Assembly: GCF_011320225.1 (NCBI RefSeq)
Contig: NZ_JAAOEN010000014.1
Location: forward strand, 1-64,000
DNA: 64,000 nt
Origin: Phytoactinopolyspora limicola
GTDB taxonomy: Bacteria; Actinomycetota; Actinomycetes; Jiangellales; Jiangellaceae
Direction of reading: 5' to 3'
Positions 1-9,741 of the stretch are shown piece by piece. Position 1 is the stretch's first letter, and every line of letters starts with the position of its first letter. The notes beneath the pieces are model-generated. The model was not told where the DNA came from, did not search any database, and saw nothing but the letters and a program-made list of their open reading frames with translations. A program made the translations under genes and the position numbers.

Positions 1-49
1 CCAACGCCGCGGCCATCCTGATATCCATCGCTGCCACTCTCCCCGTCAT
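1..49 (-). CDS. IS481-like transposase, N-terminal fragment (runs off window)
   Basis: On the minus strand an ATG at 47-49 opens a frame reading MTGRVAAMDIRMAAAL that continues past the window edge. A second Met (MDIRMAAAL) lies at 26-28. Actinobacterial IS481-family transposases commonly begin with a similar Met-Asp-x-Arg-(Met/Leu) stretch ahead of a helix-turn-helix. Short repeats resembling an element end lie just upstream at 76-122. Only 16 codons are visible, so the family call is an inference from the start motif and the repeats. Confidence 0.4.
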   Translation of the reverse strand, partial: MTGRVAAMDIRMAAAL

Positions 50-75
50 GAACACACAGTCCACAACAATTCAGG

Positions 76-122
76 TGTCAGCGATGTCCCGAGACATCAA
101 CTGTCAGCGATGTCCCGAAACA
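76..122. repeat. Direct repeats at a probable IS end
   Basis: Two near-identical 21-bp copies (TGTCAGCGATGTCCCGAGACA at 76-96, and the same with AAACA at 102-122) lie 5 bp apart, upstream of the transposase fragment. A third partial copy (GCGATGTCCCGACAC) occurs at 373-387. TGT...ACA ends fit IS481-type terminal repeats, so this may be the element boundary. Confidence 0.45.
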
Positions 123-302
123 GGACAACGTGTGCGGTAGCGAGGCATGCATCTGATCGTCAGAGCATCCACTGTTGTTGTCGCGCTGGCGATAGTAAGC
201 GTCCTTGTGCCCAGTGCGAAGGCCGCAGTAAGCCTCCTTGCCGTTGCCCGGACAATTACCACGTTTCCCTTTGCGGTGCGGAACCGTGCTGCTCTGTTCC
301 GG

Positions 303-370
303 ACTGCGCTACCGCCAGATGGGGTTAAGGGCCGGATTCGGGCTTTAACGCCATCTGGCGGTAGCGCAGT
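303..370. repeat. 20-bp perfect inverted repeat
   Basis: Positions 303-322 (ACTGCGCTACCGCCAGATGG) and 351-370 are exact reverse complements separated by 28 bp; the pairing can extend inward through GTTAA/TTAAC. It lies in the gene-free stretch 50-506, between the IS end and the 3' end of nadA. It could be a remnant of a small mobile element or a strong hairpin; nothing else gene-like is visible in this stretch. Confidence 0.7.
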
Positions 371-440
371 GCGCGATGTCCCGACACGCCGGTGTCAACA
401 ATCACCTGACATACGAGAGTCGGCCAACGCGTCGGTCAGC

Positions 441-500
441 GCACCTGATCGCCTCCGTGGAAATGATCAGGTGACAAAACGACGATCAGGTGCGCAAACG
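441..500. repeat. Dispersed GATCAGGTG repeats 3' of nadA
   Basis: CACCTGATC at 442-450 is followed by two direct copies of GATCAGGTG (465-473 and 484-492), each followed by a CAAA(A)CG-type tail. The inverted pair can fold into a hairpin just past the nadA stop, so it may help terminate transcription. The same unit occurs four times in tandem at 22232-22307, which makes this a dispersed repeat family. Confidence 0.6.
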
Positions 501-506
501 GGGTGG

Positions 507-1715
507 CTAGTCTTGAGCGGGCGCGGTGCCGGGCAGCGCCAGCATGCGATCGAGTGCGACGCCGGCCCAGTGGGTGGTGTCGGCGTCGACCTGGATGCGA
601 TTGACCACCCGCCCCTCGACCAGGCTTTCCATCGCCCATACGAGGTGCGGCAGATCGATGCGGTTCATCGTCGAACAGAAGCAGACGTTGCGGTCCAGGA
701 AGACCACCTGCTTGTCCTGATGCCGTTCGGCCAGCCGCTTGACCAGGTTCAGTTCGGTGCCGACAGCCCATGCCGACCCGGCCGGAGCGTCGTCGATCAT
801 CTTGATGATGTACTCGGTGGAGCCGATGTAGTCGGCGGCGGTGACCACCTCGTATTTGCACTCGGGGTGGACGAGCACGTTGACGCCCGGGATACGTTCG
901 CGCACCTCGCGTACCGCGTCCACGGTGAACCGGCCGTGCACGGAACAGTGCCCTTTCCACAGCAGCATCGTCGCCTGGCGCAGTTCGTCGTCGGTGACGC
1001 CGAAGTCCGGTTTGTGGGGGTCGATGACGACGCAGTCCTCGAGCGTCAGCCCCATTTGCAGCACGGCGGTGTTGCGGCCCAGATGCTGATCGGGGAAGAA
1101 CAGCACCTTCTCGCCGTGCTCGAAGGCCCATTCCAAAGCGCGGCGCGCGTTCGACGAGGTGCACACCGCTCCACCGTTGCGTCCGACGAAGGCCTTGATG
1201 TCGGCGGAGGAGTTCATGTAGGTGATCGGGACGGTCGACGACGCGACTCCGGCGTCGGCCAACCGTGCCCAGGCGTCCTCGACCTGCACGATCCGGGCCA
1301 TGTCGGCCATGGAACAGCCGGCTGCCAGGTCTGGGAGGATCACCTGCTGGTGGTCGCCGGTGAGGATGTCGGCGGATTCGGCCATGAAGTGCACGCCGCA
1401 GAAGATGATGAACTCCGCGTCCGGGCGGGCGGCGGCGTCACGGGCGAGTTTGAACGAGTCGCCGGTGACGTCGGCGAACTGGATGACCTCGTCGCGCTGG
1501 TAGTGGTGCCCGAGGAGGAATGCTCGCTCGCCCAGTGCGTCGCGCGCCCGCCGTGCGCGGTCGACCAGGTCGGGGTCACTTGCCGCCGGTAGGTCCCCTG
1601 GACACTCGACGCCGCGCTCGGTTGCCGGGTCGGCGCCGCGGCCGAGGATGAGTAGCGGCAGGGGAGTAGCGGGCTCTGGGTCGGTGACGGTCACGTGACG
1701 ACGCCTCACTTTCAC
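507..1715 (-). CDS. nadA: Quinolinate synthase A
   Basis: NadA condenses iminoaspartate with dihydroxyacetone phosphate to give quinolinate, the precursor for de novo NAD synthesis, using a [4Fe-4S] cluster in the cytoplasm. The 402-aa product shows GHHYQRDEV near the N terminus, the cluster cysteine regions (CGVHFM, HPEC and CFCSTM), and TELNLVKRLA near the C terminus, with normal family length. Two GTG starts (1715 and 1694) each have a GAGG-type ribosome site about 9 nt upstream, so the exact start is uncertain by seven codons. nadB and nadC are not adjacent in this window. Confidence 0.95.
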   Translation of the reverse strand: MKVRRRHVTVTDPEPATPLPLLILGRGADPATERGVECPGDLPAASDPDLVDRARRARDALGERAFLLGHHYQRDEVIQFADVTGDSFKLARDAAARPDAEFIIFCGVHFMAESADILTGDHQQVILPDLAAGCSMADMARIVQVEDAWARLADAGVASSTVPITYMNSSADIKAFVGRNGGAVCTSSNARRALEWAFEHGEKVLFFPDQHLGRNTAVLQMGLTLEDCVVIDPHKPDFGVTDDELRQATMLLWKGHCSVHGRFTVDAVREVRERIPGVNVLVHPECKYEVVTAADYIGSTEYIIKMIDDAPAGSAWAVGTELNLVKRLAERHQDKQVVFLDRNVCFCSTMNRIDLPHLVWAMESLVEGRVVNRIQVDADTTHWAGVALDRMLALPGTAPAQD

Positions 1716-1777
1716 GGGCAGCTGCCTCTACATAGGACGATAGTGGCAACCGCCTGATAGATGGCACACTTCCCAGT

Positions 1778-2059
1778 GTGATGACCGCCATGCTGGCCGC
1801 CCTCGTGCTCGTGGCCGTGGTGGCTGCCTTCGGGTTCGCGTCGTCGGCTCAGCGCCGTGCTGACGAGGCGCAACGCCGGGCTGAGGTGCTGGCCGAACAG
1901 AATCACCGACTTGAGCGTGCCGTCGGAGTGGCAGAGCAGGCGCTGCGGTCGTTGGCACACGACACCCGGATCGATACCGGGGTGGCCGTGCAGATCGATT
2001 CCGCCGTGGAAGACATCCGGCGCGCCGCTCGCGGCGATGACCCTGGTCTGGGCCGCTGA
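1778..2059 (+). CDS. Small membrane-anchored coiled-coil protein
   Basis: The 93-aa product begins with one hydrophobic helix (about residues 3-22, rich in Ala/Leu/Val) followed by an Arg/Glu/Ala-rich stretch with heptad character (residues 25-65) and a polar tail. This suggests a single-pass protein with a cytoplasmic coiled coil. The start is GTG at 1778 or ATG at 1781. It is divergent from nadA, with only about 60 bp between the two. I do not recognise a named family; the function is unknown. Confidence 0.6.
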   Translation: MMTAMLAALVLVAVVAAFGFASSAQRRADEAQRRAEVLAEQNHRLERAVGVAEQALRSLAHDTRIDTGVAVQIDSAVEDIRRAARGDDPGLGR

Positions 2060-2147
2060 ACCTGCCGCCGCTGGTGTTCGAGTCGTCCGGCCGGGCAACT
2101 CGAAAAGCCGGGTGGAACTCTCGACGACCTGGCCGAGGCGGATCCCG

Positions 2148-3035
2148 TCAGCCGAACGGGACGGACGGGACGTAAGGCGTCGGCGGTCGCATGTGCCGCA
2201 GCGCCAGGAAGCCCTCGGCTTCGATCCGCAACCCGGCCGCGAGCCCGACGTCCACCGCCCATTCCTGGTCGGCGGTGAGGTAGCGGATGATGACCTCCGT
2301 ACCGGGCGGCTGTTGCGCCAATGCCGCCCACAACAGCCGCTGGGCGACACCTCGCCGAGTGGCGGCCAGCAGACCCACCCCGGACCGGTCGAGGTAGGTG
2401 TATCCACTGCCGGTCAGCGTGTCGCAGACGAGGAGCGGGCCGTAGCCAGCCATGATGCCGTGGTCGGGCCGGTGGGTGGCGCCGCGGATCTGGCGGTCGA
2501 CCGAGTCGACGAGTTCGAGATCCGCCTGCGAGCCCACCCGTACGCCATTAATGTCGGGCACGACGTCGTGATCGACGACGCCGACGAGGCGCATCGTCGG
2601 GTGCAGGGTGAAGCCGGCCTGCCGGTATCGGCGCAGCGCCCGTGGATCCGGCAGCGCACATACCGCGCCTCGTAGGCAGCCGGCGCCGTAGGCAAGGGCG
2701 GCATCGAGGAGTGCTTTGCCGATGCCGCGGCCCTGGTGACCTGGGGCGACGGCATAACTGGACAGGATCCAGAGCAGATCGCGGCGGACGGCGACGGCGA
2801 TGCCGACGATGTCGTCGCCGGCGTCGGCAACCCATGCTCCGTCGGGGTCGGTGCTGAGGAAGTGGGCGAGCCGGGCGGTCCATCGTTGCCGGGCGAGCGG
2901 CGGACGCTGGCCGGGTGCCGCCGCGGTGTCGTCGAGGCTACCGGTGTGTTCTCGTGGCGGGCTGGGAGCGAACGCCTGGGCCGTGACCCGTTCGGCCGCG
3001 TCGATGTCGGCGGTGCGCATCGGTCTGATCCGCAT
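2148..3035 (-). CDS. GNAT-family N-acetyltransferase
   Basis: This 295-aa protein is a probable acetyl-CoA-dependent N-acetyltransferase. The acetyl-CoA loop is visible as PGHQGRGIGKALLDAAL, after a strand reading WILSSYAVAPG. The length suggests a second, degenerate GNAT-like half in the C-terminal 130 residues. I chose the ATG at 3035 because AGGAG lies 5 nt upstream; an in-frame extension to 3074 is possible. The substrate is unknown. It is divergent from the glycerate kinase gene. Confidence 0.8.
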   Translation of the reverse strand: MRIRPMRTADIDAAERVTAQAFAPSPPREHTGSLDDTAAAPGQRPPLARQRWTARLAHFLSTDPDGAWVADAGDDIVGIAVAVRRDLLWILSSYAVAPGHQGRGIGKALLDAALAYGAGCLRGAVCALPDPRALRRYRQAGFTLHPTMRLVGVVDHDVVPDINGVRVGSQADLELVDSVDRQIRGATHRPDHGIMAGYGPLLVCDTLTGSGYTYLDRSGVGLLAATRRGVAQRLLWAALAQQPPGTEVIIRYLTADQEWAVDVGLAAGLRIEAEGFLALRHMRPPTPYVPSVPFG

Positions 3036-3135
3036 GATGCTCCTGGGCTGCTCGTCGTCGCTCGATGGTGCCACAGGGCCACCACATTCGGACGCACGGA
3101 ATTCCGGTGCACGGCACTAGGGCACACTCTGCGGT

Positions 3136-4260
3136 ATGCGCATCCTCATGGCACCGGACAAGTTTGCAGGGACGTTGACGGCGGTCGAGGCGGCCCAGGC
3201 GATGGCGGAGGGATGGTCGCGTACCGCACCGGACGCGGAGGTCGTCACCGCACCGATGGCCGACGGGGGCCCGGGGTTCGTGGACGTTCTGCACGCCAGC
3301 GTGGGCGGGCAGATTCTGGCGGTCACGGTCCGGGGGCCCATCGGCGTGCCGGTCCCGGCAACTCTCCTGGTCGCAGGGGAGACGGCCTACATCGAATCGG
3401 CCCAGGCCTGCGGGTTGGCGCTGCTGCCCACCGAAGACGACGGCCGAACGCCATTACCTGGCGTCTCGAGCCGGGCATCCACCTATGGCGTGGGTGAGTT
3501 GATCTCCGCGGCCATTGACGCCGGCGCCACCAGGGTGGTCGTCGGTCTGGGCGGATCGGGAACCAACGACGGCGGGGCAGGCCTGTTGGCCGCGCTAGGT
3601 GCGACGTCGGAGCCCGCTGGGGTGTTGGCCGGTGGCCCGGAGAGGCTGGCCGACGTGCGGTCGGTTAATCTCGACGCCGCGCGGGCCCGCCTGGCCGGCG
3701 TGGAACTCGTCGCCGCGTCGGACGTGGACAACCCGTTGCTTGGGTTGCGCGGAGCCACCAACGTCTTCGGCGAACAGAAAGGGATCGTCGGTGACGAAGC
3801 CAAGCTGGCTGCCGACGCCGCGCTGACGGCGTTCGCCGATGTCGCCGGCCGGGACGTCGCCAACTGGAAAGGTGCGGGGGCCGCGGGTGGACTCGGGTAC
3901 GCGTTGTTGTTGCTCGGTGGCCGGCGCGAGCCGGGGTTCACGACGGTTGCGCAAGCCGTGGAGCTGCCCGACCTGGTGGCGGCCTCCGATGTCATCGTGA
4001 CAGGTGAGGGCAAGCTCGACTGGCAGTCGATGGATGGCAAGGTGCCGGTCGGGGTGGCCGAGCTGGCGGGGGCGGCGATGCGCCCGTGTATCGTTCTGGC
4101 CGGTGTGGTTGAGGTGGGCAACCGAGAGCTGCGCGCCAACGGCATCGAGGCAGCGTATTCGCTGGTGGACGTGGTCGGGGAGGAAGAAGCGTTCGCCCGG
4201 CCGGCACAGAGTTTGGCAGCCCTGGCCGAGCGGGTGGCGAAGACCTGGAGCCGGCGTTGA
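3136..4260 (+). CDS. Glycerate kinase
   Basis: Glycerate kinase of the GarK/GlxK fold phosphorylates D-glycerate to 2- or 3-phosphoglycerate. The 374-aa product begins with MRILMAPDKFAGTLTA, the family's nucleotide-binding start, and has MADGGPGFVD, GLGGSGTNDGGAG and VTGEGKLDWQS, all typical of the family. Length is normal. It stands alone, divergent from the GNAT gene. Confidence 0.93.
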   Translation: MRILMAPDKFAGTLTAVEAAQAMAEGWSRTAPDAEVVTAPMADGGPGFVDVLHASVGGQILAVTVRGPIGVPVPATLLVAGETAYIESAQACGLALLPTEDDGRTPLPGVSSRASTYGVGELISAAIDAGATRVVVGLGGSGTNDGGAGLLAALGATSEPAGVLAGGPERLADVRSVNLDAARARLAGVELVAASDVDNPLLGLRGATNVFGEQKGIVGDEAKLAADAALTAFADVAGRDVANWKGAGAAGGLGYALLLLGGRREPGFTTVAQAVELPDLVAASDVIVTGEGKLDWQSMDGKVPVGVAELAGAAMRPCIVLAGVVEVGNRELRANGIEAAYSLVDVVGEEEAFARPAQSLAALAERVAKTWSRR

Positions 4261-4428
4261 CGGGGGTCCGGCGCCAACCCGTCGCGTCGTCGACGGCCAG
4301 GGCGTCGTACGGATCTCCACACCGCACCATGTGACCTCGTAGACTGGCTCCCACGGTAAGGAATGTCCGTGCGTCCGCGCACGTTGGACGATAAAGACGT
4401 AGTCCCATATTCGTCAGGAGAAGCAACG

Positions 4429-4776
4429 ATGACGGTTCAGGAACAGACTGCCAGCGACGTCGTGCTGACCGAGCAGGCGTCCAGCAAGGTCAAGGCCCTG
4501 CTCGATCAGGAAGGGCGCGACGACCTCCAGCTGCGCATCGCTGTTCAGCCGGGGGGTTGTTCCGGCCTGCGCTACCAGCTCTTCTTCGACGAGCGATCCC
4601 TCGACGGGGACGTCGTACAGGAGTTCAGCGGCGTGAATCTGGTGGTAGACCGGATGAGTGCGCCGTACCTGACCGGCGCCACGATCGACTTCGTCGACAC
4701 CATCGAGAAGCAGGGGTTCACCATCGACAACCCCAACGCCACGGGTTCGTGTGCCTGCGGCGACTCGTTCCACTGA
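4429..4776 (+). CDS. erpA: Iron-sulfur cluster insertion protein (ErpA/HesB type)
   Basis: This 115-aa A-type carrier delivers Fe-S clusters to apo-enzymes. The three ligands are visible: the Cys in PGGCSGLRY and the paired Cys in SCACGDSF at the C terminus. ATG at 4429 is preceded by AGGAG at a good distance, so the longer open frame from 4363 is not used. Known A-type carriers serve targets such as NadA and respiratory complexes; here it lies near a cysteine desulfurase. Confidence 0.93.
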   Translation: MTVQEQTASDVVLTEQASSKVKALLDQEGRDDLQLRIAVQPGGCSGLRYQLFFDERSLDGDVVQEFSGVNLVVDRMSAPYLTGATIDFVDTIEKQGFTIDNPNATGSCACGDSFH

Positions 4777-4830
4777 GTCGACCCCGTTCCACCGCGCCGA
4801 CGCGTTCCACCGTGGCGCCCCTCAACCCCG

Positions 4831-4953
4831 GTGATCGTCGCCGGATTCGCGTCGCTACCCACCGGTGATCGAAGCCCAGATCGGGTCGCTATGACGACCA
4901 GAAACCGGCAACGATCACGGTGGTGGTGGGCGGAAAGCCGGCAACGATCACCG
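4831..4953. repeat. Dispersed GTGATCGTTGCCGG-type repeats
   Basis: The gap after erpA carries GTGATCGTCGCCGG at 4831, GGTGATCGAAG near 4863, and two inverted copies of the type CCGGCAACGATCAC (near 4906-4919 and 4938-4952). The same words recur at 16456-16681, 51894-51977 and 58028-58114. They resemble REP-like intergenic elements. Opposite orientations of the unit allow hairpins between the convergent erpA and tusA-like genes. Confidence 0.65.
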
Positions 4954-4988
4954 GAAATGGCGGGTGATCAACGGCGGGCCGAGCGCCC

Positions 4989-5300
4989 TCATTGCATACG
5001 ACGGACGAGGTAAGCAGGCCACAGAGCCCGGCCCGGCCGGGAGGCATCGTTGGTGCCAACCGCCGGGCCCGCCGGACCAGCGGAGTCACCGTCGGCTACG
5101 GGCACGGCCTCCTGGCCGACGTAGTGGTGGTGGCGCATCCGGCACCAGGCCGGGATGTCGCTGGCCGCCGCTGGATCGTCGGCGATCACCTGTACTACGC
5201 CGCCGACAGGTACGTCGCCGATCCGCTTGGCCAGCTGGATCACCGGCAGCGGACAGCGCATCCCCCGACAGTCGAGCACCAAGTGCGGCGCATCAGACAT
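4989..5300 (-). CDS. TusA-like sulfur carrier protein
   Basis: The N-terminal 75 residues match the TusA/SirA fold: LDCRGMRCPLPVIQLAK carries the conserved CPxP motif with Cys16 as the likely persulfide carrier. The C-terminal 30 residues are a Pro/Gly/Ala-rich tail not needed for the fold. It lies about 55 bp downstream of the cysteine desulfurase gene on the same strand, so it probably receives sulfur from that enzyme. The final acceptor pathway is not shown by the sequence. Confidence 0.85.
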   Translation of the reverse strand: MSDAPHLVLDCRGMRCPLPVIQLAKRIGDVPVGGVVQVIADDPAAASDIPAWCRMRHHHYVGQEAVPVADGDSAGPAGPAVGTNDASRPGRALWPAYLVRRMQ

Positions 5301-5355
5301 TCCGGCCTCCCGCTGGATCGATCGTGGCCCCCGCGCGGGTGAAAATGGTCATTTC

Positions 5356-6507
5356 TCACATTCCCGCATCCGCGCGTAGCCGGGCGACGACGCCGGGCAC
5401 GACGTCGAGAAATCGCCCGACGTCGTCGGCGGTGGTGTTTCTGGTCAGCGACACCCGGACGTTGCCATGAGTCAGCACCCCCATGGCCTCGAGAACATGG
5501 CTGGGCCGCAAGGTACTGGCCGTACACGACGAACCGCTGGAGACCGCGAACCCGGCGCGGTCGAGTTCGGTCACCAGGGCCTCCCCGTTGACGTACAAGC
5601 AGGAAAACGTGACGAGGTGAGGGAGCCGCTCGTCGGGATGGCCGACCACCTCGACGTCGGGAATGCGCTCGGGGATCTCGTGGCGGATCTTCTCGACCAG
5701 CGTCCACTGCTGGCTGGCGAGGTGGTCGGCCTCTTCGGTCCGGGCGCGTAACGCCGCCGCGGCAGCGAGGACTCCCGGCACGTTCTCGAAGCCCGGCACC
5801 CGGCCACCTTCGCGCTCGTCCTCGGGCAGAGGAGGGGTCCATCGGGAATCCCGGCGAACGGCGAGTACCCCGACACCCGGCGGCCCGCCCCATTTGTGTG
5901 CGCTGGCGGTCAGGACGGACCATCCGCCCGGCAGTGGAGCACGACCTGCCGTCTGCGCGGCATCCACGAGCAACGGGACGCCATGCAGGTGGCATGCCGC
6001 GGCGACGGCCTCCACCGGCTGGACCGTCCCTACCTCGTGGTTGGCTGATTGCAGACAGGCTAGGGCGGTCTCCGAATCCAGCATGGACGCAAACCGTTCG
6101 GGATCGACGCGACCAGTGTTGTCGACGCCCACCAAACGAGCCGTCGCCCCGCTCGCTGCATGGAGAACGGACGAGTGCTCCACCGCCGACGCCACCACCT
6201 GGGTGCCGACCCGCCGCCGCGCCTGGAGCGTCCCCAGCACACCGAGGTGCACCGCCTGGGTGCCATTGGTGGTGAACGAGATCTCATCCGGCCGGGCCCG
6301 GAATACAGCGGCGATCACCTCGCGGGCGTTGTCCAGTAACACCCGGGCGCGGCGCGCCGAACCGTACAGCCGAGCCGGATCGGCCCAGCCTTCATCCACC
6401 GCGGTGAGCCAGACCTCCCGCGCAGCAGGGTGTAACGGCTCGGTCGACGCTGCGTCGAGATGGGTGGCGCTGGTCGGGGTGGTGGCTTCCGTACGTACCG
6501 TACTCAC
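5356..6507 (-). CDS. Cysteine desulfurase (class V aminotransferase fold)
   Basis: This PLP enzyme moves sulfur from cysteine to its own active-site cysteine. Visible features are THLDAAST at the N terminus, VEHSSVLHA, the Asp in LLVDAAQTAG, the PLP-lysine in ASAHKWGGPPGVG, and the flexible loop SSGSSCTASTLRPSHVL holding the catalytic Cys. The frame extends to a TTG at 6576, but homology begins near the GTG at 6507, which I chose; its AGGAGG is unusually far (about 20 nt), so the start is uncertain. The neighbouring TusA-like gene is the likely sulfur acceptor. Confidence 0.88.
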   Translation of the reverse strand: MSTVRTEATTPTSATHLDAASTEPLHPAAREVWLTAVDEGWADPARLYGSARRARVLLDNAREVIAAVFRARPDEISFTTNGTQAVHLGVLGTLQARRRVGTQVVASAVEHSSVLHAASGATARLVGVDNTGRVDPERFASMLDSETALACLQSANHEVGTVQPVEAVAAACHLHGVPLLVDAAQTAGRAPLPGGWSVLTASAHKWGGPPGVGVLAVRRDSRWTPPLPEDEREGGRVPGFENVPGVLAAAAALRARTEEADHLASQQWTLVEKIRHEIPERIPDVEVVGHPDERLPHLVTFSCLYVNGEALVTELDRAGFAVSSGSSCTASTLRPSHVLEAMGVLTHGNVRVSLTRNTTADDVGRFLDVVPGVVARLRADAGM

Positions 6508-6660
6508 GACACATACCGTAACCAGGGACCTCCTGCCTGATCGTGAGTGCACAACCGTTAGGGTGGGCGTCGACAACAGAAGCGTGCCTGGGCCCCTTCC
6601 ATGCCTATTTCGGGTTGGACGGCGGTAACCGGGGCGGGTCTATGCGTGGAAGGGCGCCTC

Positions 6661-7503
6661 GTGGGTCAGGATGAAAGAGTTCGCCCGGTGCGTCGCAGAG
6701 TTATGGCTGCGTCCGCCGCGGTGGGCGCGGTATTGGCACTAAGCGGCTGCGCTGCGGACGCCTCCGGGCAGTGGCAACGCTGGGGGCTACCCGAGGGTGT
6801 CACCGAGCAAGCACCGCTGATCGGCGACCTCTGGGTTGGGTCGTGGGTGGCTGCGCTGGTCGTCGGAGTGCTGGTCTGGGGGCTGATCCTCTGGGCGGCC
6901 ATCGCCTACCGAAAGCGCAATGACGAGCTACCGCGGCAGACGCGGTTCAACATGCCGATCGAGTTCCTCTACACGGTCACTCCGTTGATCGTCATCGGTG
7001 TCCTCTTCTTCTTCACGGTTCGGCACCAGGACGACATCCTGGACGAGTCGGCACCGGCGGACGTGACGGTCGGGGTGATCGGGCAACAGTGGTCGTGGAC
7101 GTTCAACTACGTCGACGAAGACGTGTACGACATCGGCACCACCACGGAGATCCCGACGCTGTACCTCCCGGTCGACCAGACGGTCCGGTTCGAGCTCGAC
7201 TCGCCGGACGTCATCCACTCTTTCTGGGTGCCGCAGTTCTACATGAAGCAGGACGTCGTCCCGGGACGCACCAACAGCTTCCAGGTGACGCCCAACAAGG
7301 AAGGCACCTACGCCGGTAAGTGCGCGGAGCTATGCGGTGTGTACCACTCCCGCATGCTCTTCAACGTCGAAGTGGTCTCGGCGGAAGAGTTCGAGGCACA
7401 GATGGAGGCTCTGCGGCAGGCTGGCCAGTCTGGCCAGATCGACGCTCCGTTGCGGGGCGCGTACTCGGAGACGCCGCTCAACGAGGCCGGGAGTGACCAG
7501 TGA
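6661..7503 (+). CDS. ctaC: Cytochrome c oxidase subunit II (aa3)
   Basis: CtaC carries the CuA centre that accepts electrons from the bc1 complex. The product has an Arg-rich N terminus and a lipobox (LSGC), so it is probably a lipoprotein, then two membrane helices ([18 protein letters not shown] and [13 protein letters not shown]) and an outer CuA domain with [13 protein letters not shown] and [15 protein letters not shown] at 6661 is preferred because GGAAGG lies 7 nt upstream; an ATG at 6601 is also in frame. It starts the ctaC-ctaD-ctaF operon. Confidence 0.95.
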   Translation: MGQDERVRPVRRRVMAASAAVGAVLALSGCAADASGQWQRWGLPEGVTEQAPLIGDLWVGSWVAALVVGVLVWGLILWAAIAYRKRNDELPRQTRFNMPIEFLYTVTPLIVIGVLFFFTVRHQDDILDESAPADVTVGVIGQQWSWTFNYVDEDVYDIGTTTEIPTLYLPVDQTVRFELDSPDVIHSFWVPQFYMKQDVVPGRTNSFQVTPNKEGTYAGKCAELCGVYHSRMLFNVEVVSAEEFEAQMEALRQAGQSGQIDAPLRGAYSETPLNEAGSDQ

Positions 7504-9314
7504 CCACATTCGTCGAGCGCGCTGACTCCGCTGGCGCGCCGCAGCCCAAACCCTCCCAGCACCGCAAGGGCAGCATGGGAGTGCGCTGGCTGTCATCCAC
7601 CGATCACAAGGTGATCGGCTACATGTACCTCATCGCGTCGTTCGGGTTCTTCTTGATCGGCGGCGTGTTGGCCCTGGTGATCCGGCTGGAGCTGTTCTCG
7701 CCGGGCCGCGACGTGGTCAGCGACGGCTTCTTCAACCAGCTGTTCACCATGCATGGCACCATCATGCTGCTGTTGTTCGCCACGCCGCTGTTCATCGGGT
7801 TCGGCAACATCATCGTGCCGCTGCAGATAGGTGCGCCTGACGTCGCATTCCCACGGCTGAATCTGTTCAGCTTCTATCTGTTCGTGTTCGGTGGTCTGAT
7901 CGTCGTCGCCGGTTTCATCACCCCCGGCGGCGCGGCAGACTTCGGGTGGTTCGCTTATACGCCGCTGTCCAACTCGGTCTATACCGCACATGTCGGCGGT
8001 GACCTCTGGGTGGCGGGCCTTGCTATGAGCGGCTTCGGCACCATTTTCGGCGCGGTCAACTTCATCACCACCGTCGTGTGTATGCGTGCGCCGGGTATGA
8101 CGATGTTCCGGATGCCGATCTTCACGTGGAACATCCTGGTCACCAGCATTCTGGTGATCATCGCGTTCCCGCTGCTGGCGGCGGCGTTGTTCGCGCTGTT
8201 CGCGGACCGCAACTTCGGCACCCACATCTTCGATCCGTCGGCCGGTGGTGCGGTCCTCTGGCAACACCTGTTCTGGTTCTTCGGCCATCCCGAGGTCTAT
8301 ATCATCGCGTTGCCGTTCTTCGGGATCATCACCGAGGTCATCCCGGTGTTCAGCCGAAAACCGATCTTCGGATACAAAGGCCTGGTCCTGGCCACGTTGT
8401 CCATCGCGGCGCTGTCCGTGACGGTGTGGGCACACCATATGTATGTCACCGGGGCGGTCAATCTACCGTTCTTCGCGGCGATGACCATGCTGATCGCGGT
8501 GCCTACTGGGTTGAAGTTCTTCGCCTGGATCGGCACCATGTGGCGCGGTTCGGTGACGTTCGAGACACCGATGCTGTTCGCGCTCGGGTTCATGGTGACG
8601 TTCTTGCTCGGTGGGCTGACCGGCGTCATCCTCGCCTCGCCACCACTTGACTTCCACGTGTCCGACTCGTACTTCGTCGTCGCGCACTTCCACTACGTGG
8701 TGTTCGGCACTGTGGTATTCGCGATGTTCGCCGGCTTCTACTTCTGGTGGCCGAAGTGGACCGGACGCATGCTCGACGAGCGGCTCGGCAAGATCCACTT
8801 CTGGTTGTTGTTCGTCGGGTTCCACCTCACCTTCCTCGTCCAGCACTGGCTGGGTGTCGACGGTATGCCGCGCCGGTACGCGGACTACCTACCAGAGGAT
8901 GGATTCACCGGGCTGAACCAGGTGTCAACCATTGGCGCCTTCGTGCTAGGTGTATCCACCCTGCCCTTCCTATGGAACGTGTGGAAGTCTCGGCTGTCGC
9001 CCAAGGTGGCCGCGGACGACCCATGGGGCTGGGGCCAGTCCCTCGAGTGGGCCACGTCATCGCCACCGCCACGGCACAACTTCACGTCTTTGCCGCGCAT
9101 CCGAAGCGAGCGGCCGGCATTCGACCTCAAATACCCCGAGGTGGCTGCGGAGTCGCAGTTGAAACCCACCACCGCGGGAGTCATGGTCGAAGTCCTCGGC
9201 CCGGCCGACGTGCAGCTGGTCGGTGAGGCTGGTGCCCCGGATGACGTGGCCGATGACGACGGCGACACCCACCAGCAGAGTCGTGAGGACAACAAGCGGG
9301 AGGACGAGCAGTGA
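7500..9314 (+). CDS. ctaD: Cytochrome c oxidase subunit I (aa3)
   Basis: CtaD holds haem a, haem a3 and CuB and reduces oxygen while pumping protons. The 604-aa product has twelve expected hydrophobic helices, with [11 protein letters not shown], the CuB/tyrosine signature [18 protein letters not shown] and the two-histidine helix [15 protein letters not shown] charged Asp/Glu-rich tail of about 40 residues follows the last helix. GTG at 7500 overlaps the ctaC stop, indicating translational coupling. Confidence 0.97.
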   Translation: MTTFVERADSAGAPQPKPSQHRKGSMGVRWLSSTDHKVIGYMYLIASFGFFLIGGVLALVIRLELFSPGRDVVSDGFFNQLFTMHGTIMLLLFATPLFIGFGNIIVPLQIGAPDVAFPRLNLFSFYLFVFGGLIVVAGFITPGGAADFGWFAYTPLSNSVYTAHVGGDLWVAGLAMSGFGTIFGAVNFITTVVCMRAPGMTMFRMPIFTWNILVTSILVIIAFPLLAAALFALFADRNFGTHIFDPSAGGAVLWQHLFWFFGHPEVYIIALPFFGIITEVIPVFSRKPIFGYKGLVLATLSIAALSVTVWAHHMYVTGAVNLPFFAAMTMLIAVPTGLKFFAWIGTMWRGSVTFETPMLFALGFMVTFLLGGLTGVILASPPLDFHVSDSYFVVAHFHYVVFGTVVFAMFAGFYFWWPKWTGRMLDERLGKIHFWLLFVGFHLTFLVQHWLGVDGMPRRYADYLPEDGFTGLNQVSTIGAFVLGVSTLPFLWNVWKSRLSPKVAADDPWGWGQSLEWATSSPPPRHNFTSLPRIRSERPAFDLKYPEVAAESQLKPTTAGVMVEVLGPADVQLVGEAGAPDDVADDDGDTHQQSREDNKREDEQ

Positions 9315-9706
9315 AGATCGAAGCGTTCATCTTCGTCGTCGTCGCCGTCTTCCTGGCGGTGGTCACGCCGATCTACTGGTTCATGTCCAAAGACCCCACG
9401 GGGACGACGGCGCTGACCCTGACGTTCGGGCTCGGGGCCATGATCGCGTTCTATTTCATGTTGCTGGCCCGCCGGCTCGGACCACGCCCCGAAGACCGGC
9501 AGGATGGCGAGATCGAAGAACTCGCCGGCGAGTACGGCTTCTTCAGCCCGCACTCGTGGTGGCCGCTGATGGCCGGTGCCGCAACCACCGTGGTCTTCGT
9601 CGGACTGGTGTTTGCCTGGTTCATCCTCATCATCGGTCTGGCTTTGTCGGTTATCGCGGTTATCGGCTGGGTCTTCGAGTACTACCGGGGCGACTTCGCC
9701 CACTGA
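9311..9706 (+). CDS. ctaF: Cytochrome c oxidase subunit IV, actinobacterial type
   Basis: This 131-aa protein has four hydrophobic helices, and the motif [25 protein letters not shown] is characteristic of the actinobacterial subunit IV. GTG overlaps the ctaD stop by 4 bp. It is a structural subunit of the aa3 oxidase that joins the bcc complex in a supercomplex. A strong hairpin follows at 9742-9786, so this is the last gene of the operon. Confidence 0.94.
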   Translation: MKIEAFIFVVVAVFLAVVTPIYWFMSKDPTGTTALTLTFGLGAMIAFYFMLLARRLGPRPEDRQDGEIEELAGEYGFFSPHSWWPLMAGAATTVVFVGLVFAWFILIIGLALSVIAVIGWVFEYYRGDFAH

Positions 9707-9741
9707 CGAGCACCGACGCCGAGCCCGCGACGGGAGAGCGT

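Noticed and set aside
147-1592. Long plus-strand open frame (481 codons) opposite nadA
   Set aside because: It is a shadow of nadA caused by high GC at third positions. The nadA protein has complete family motifs; the opposite frame has none.
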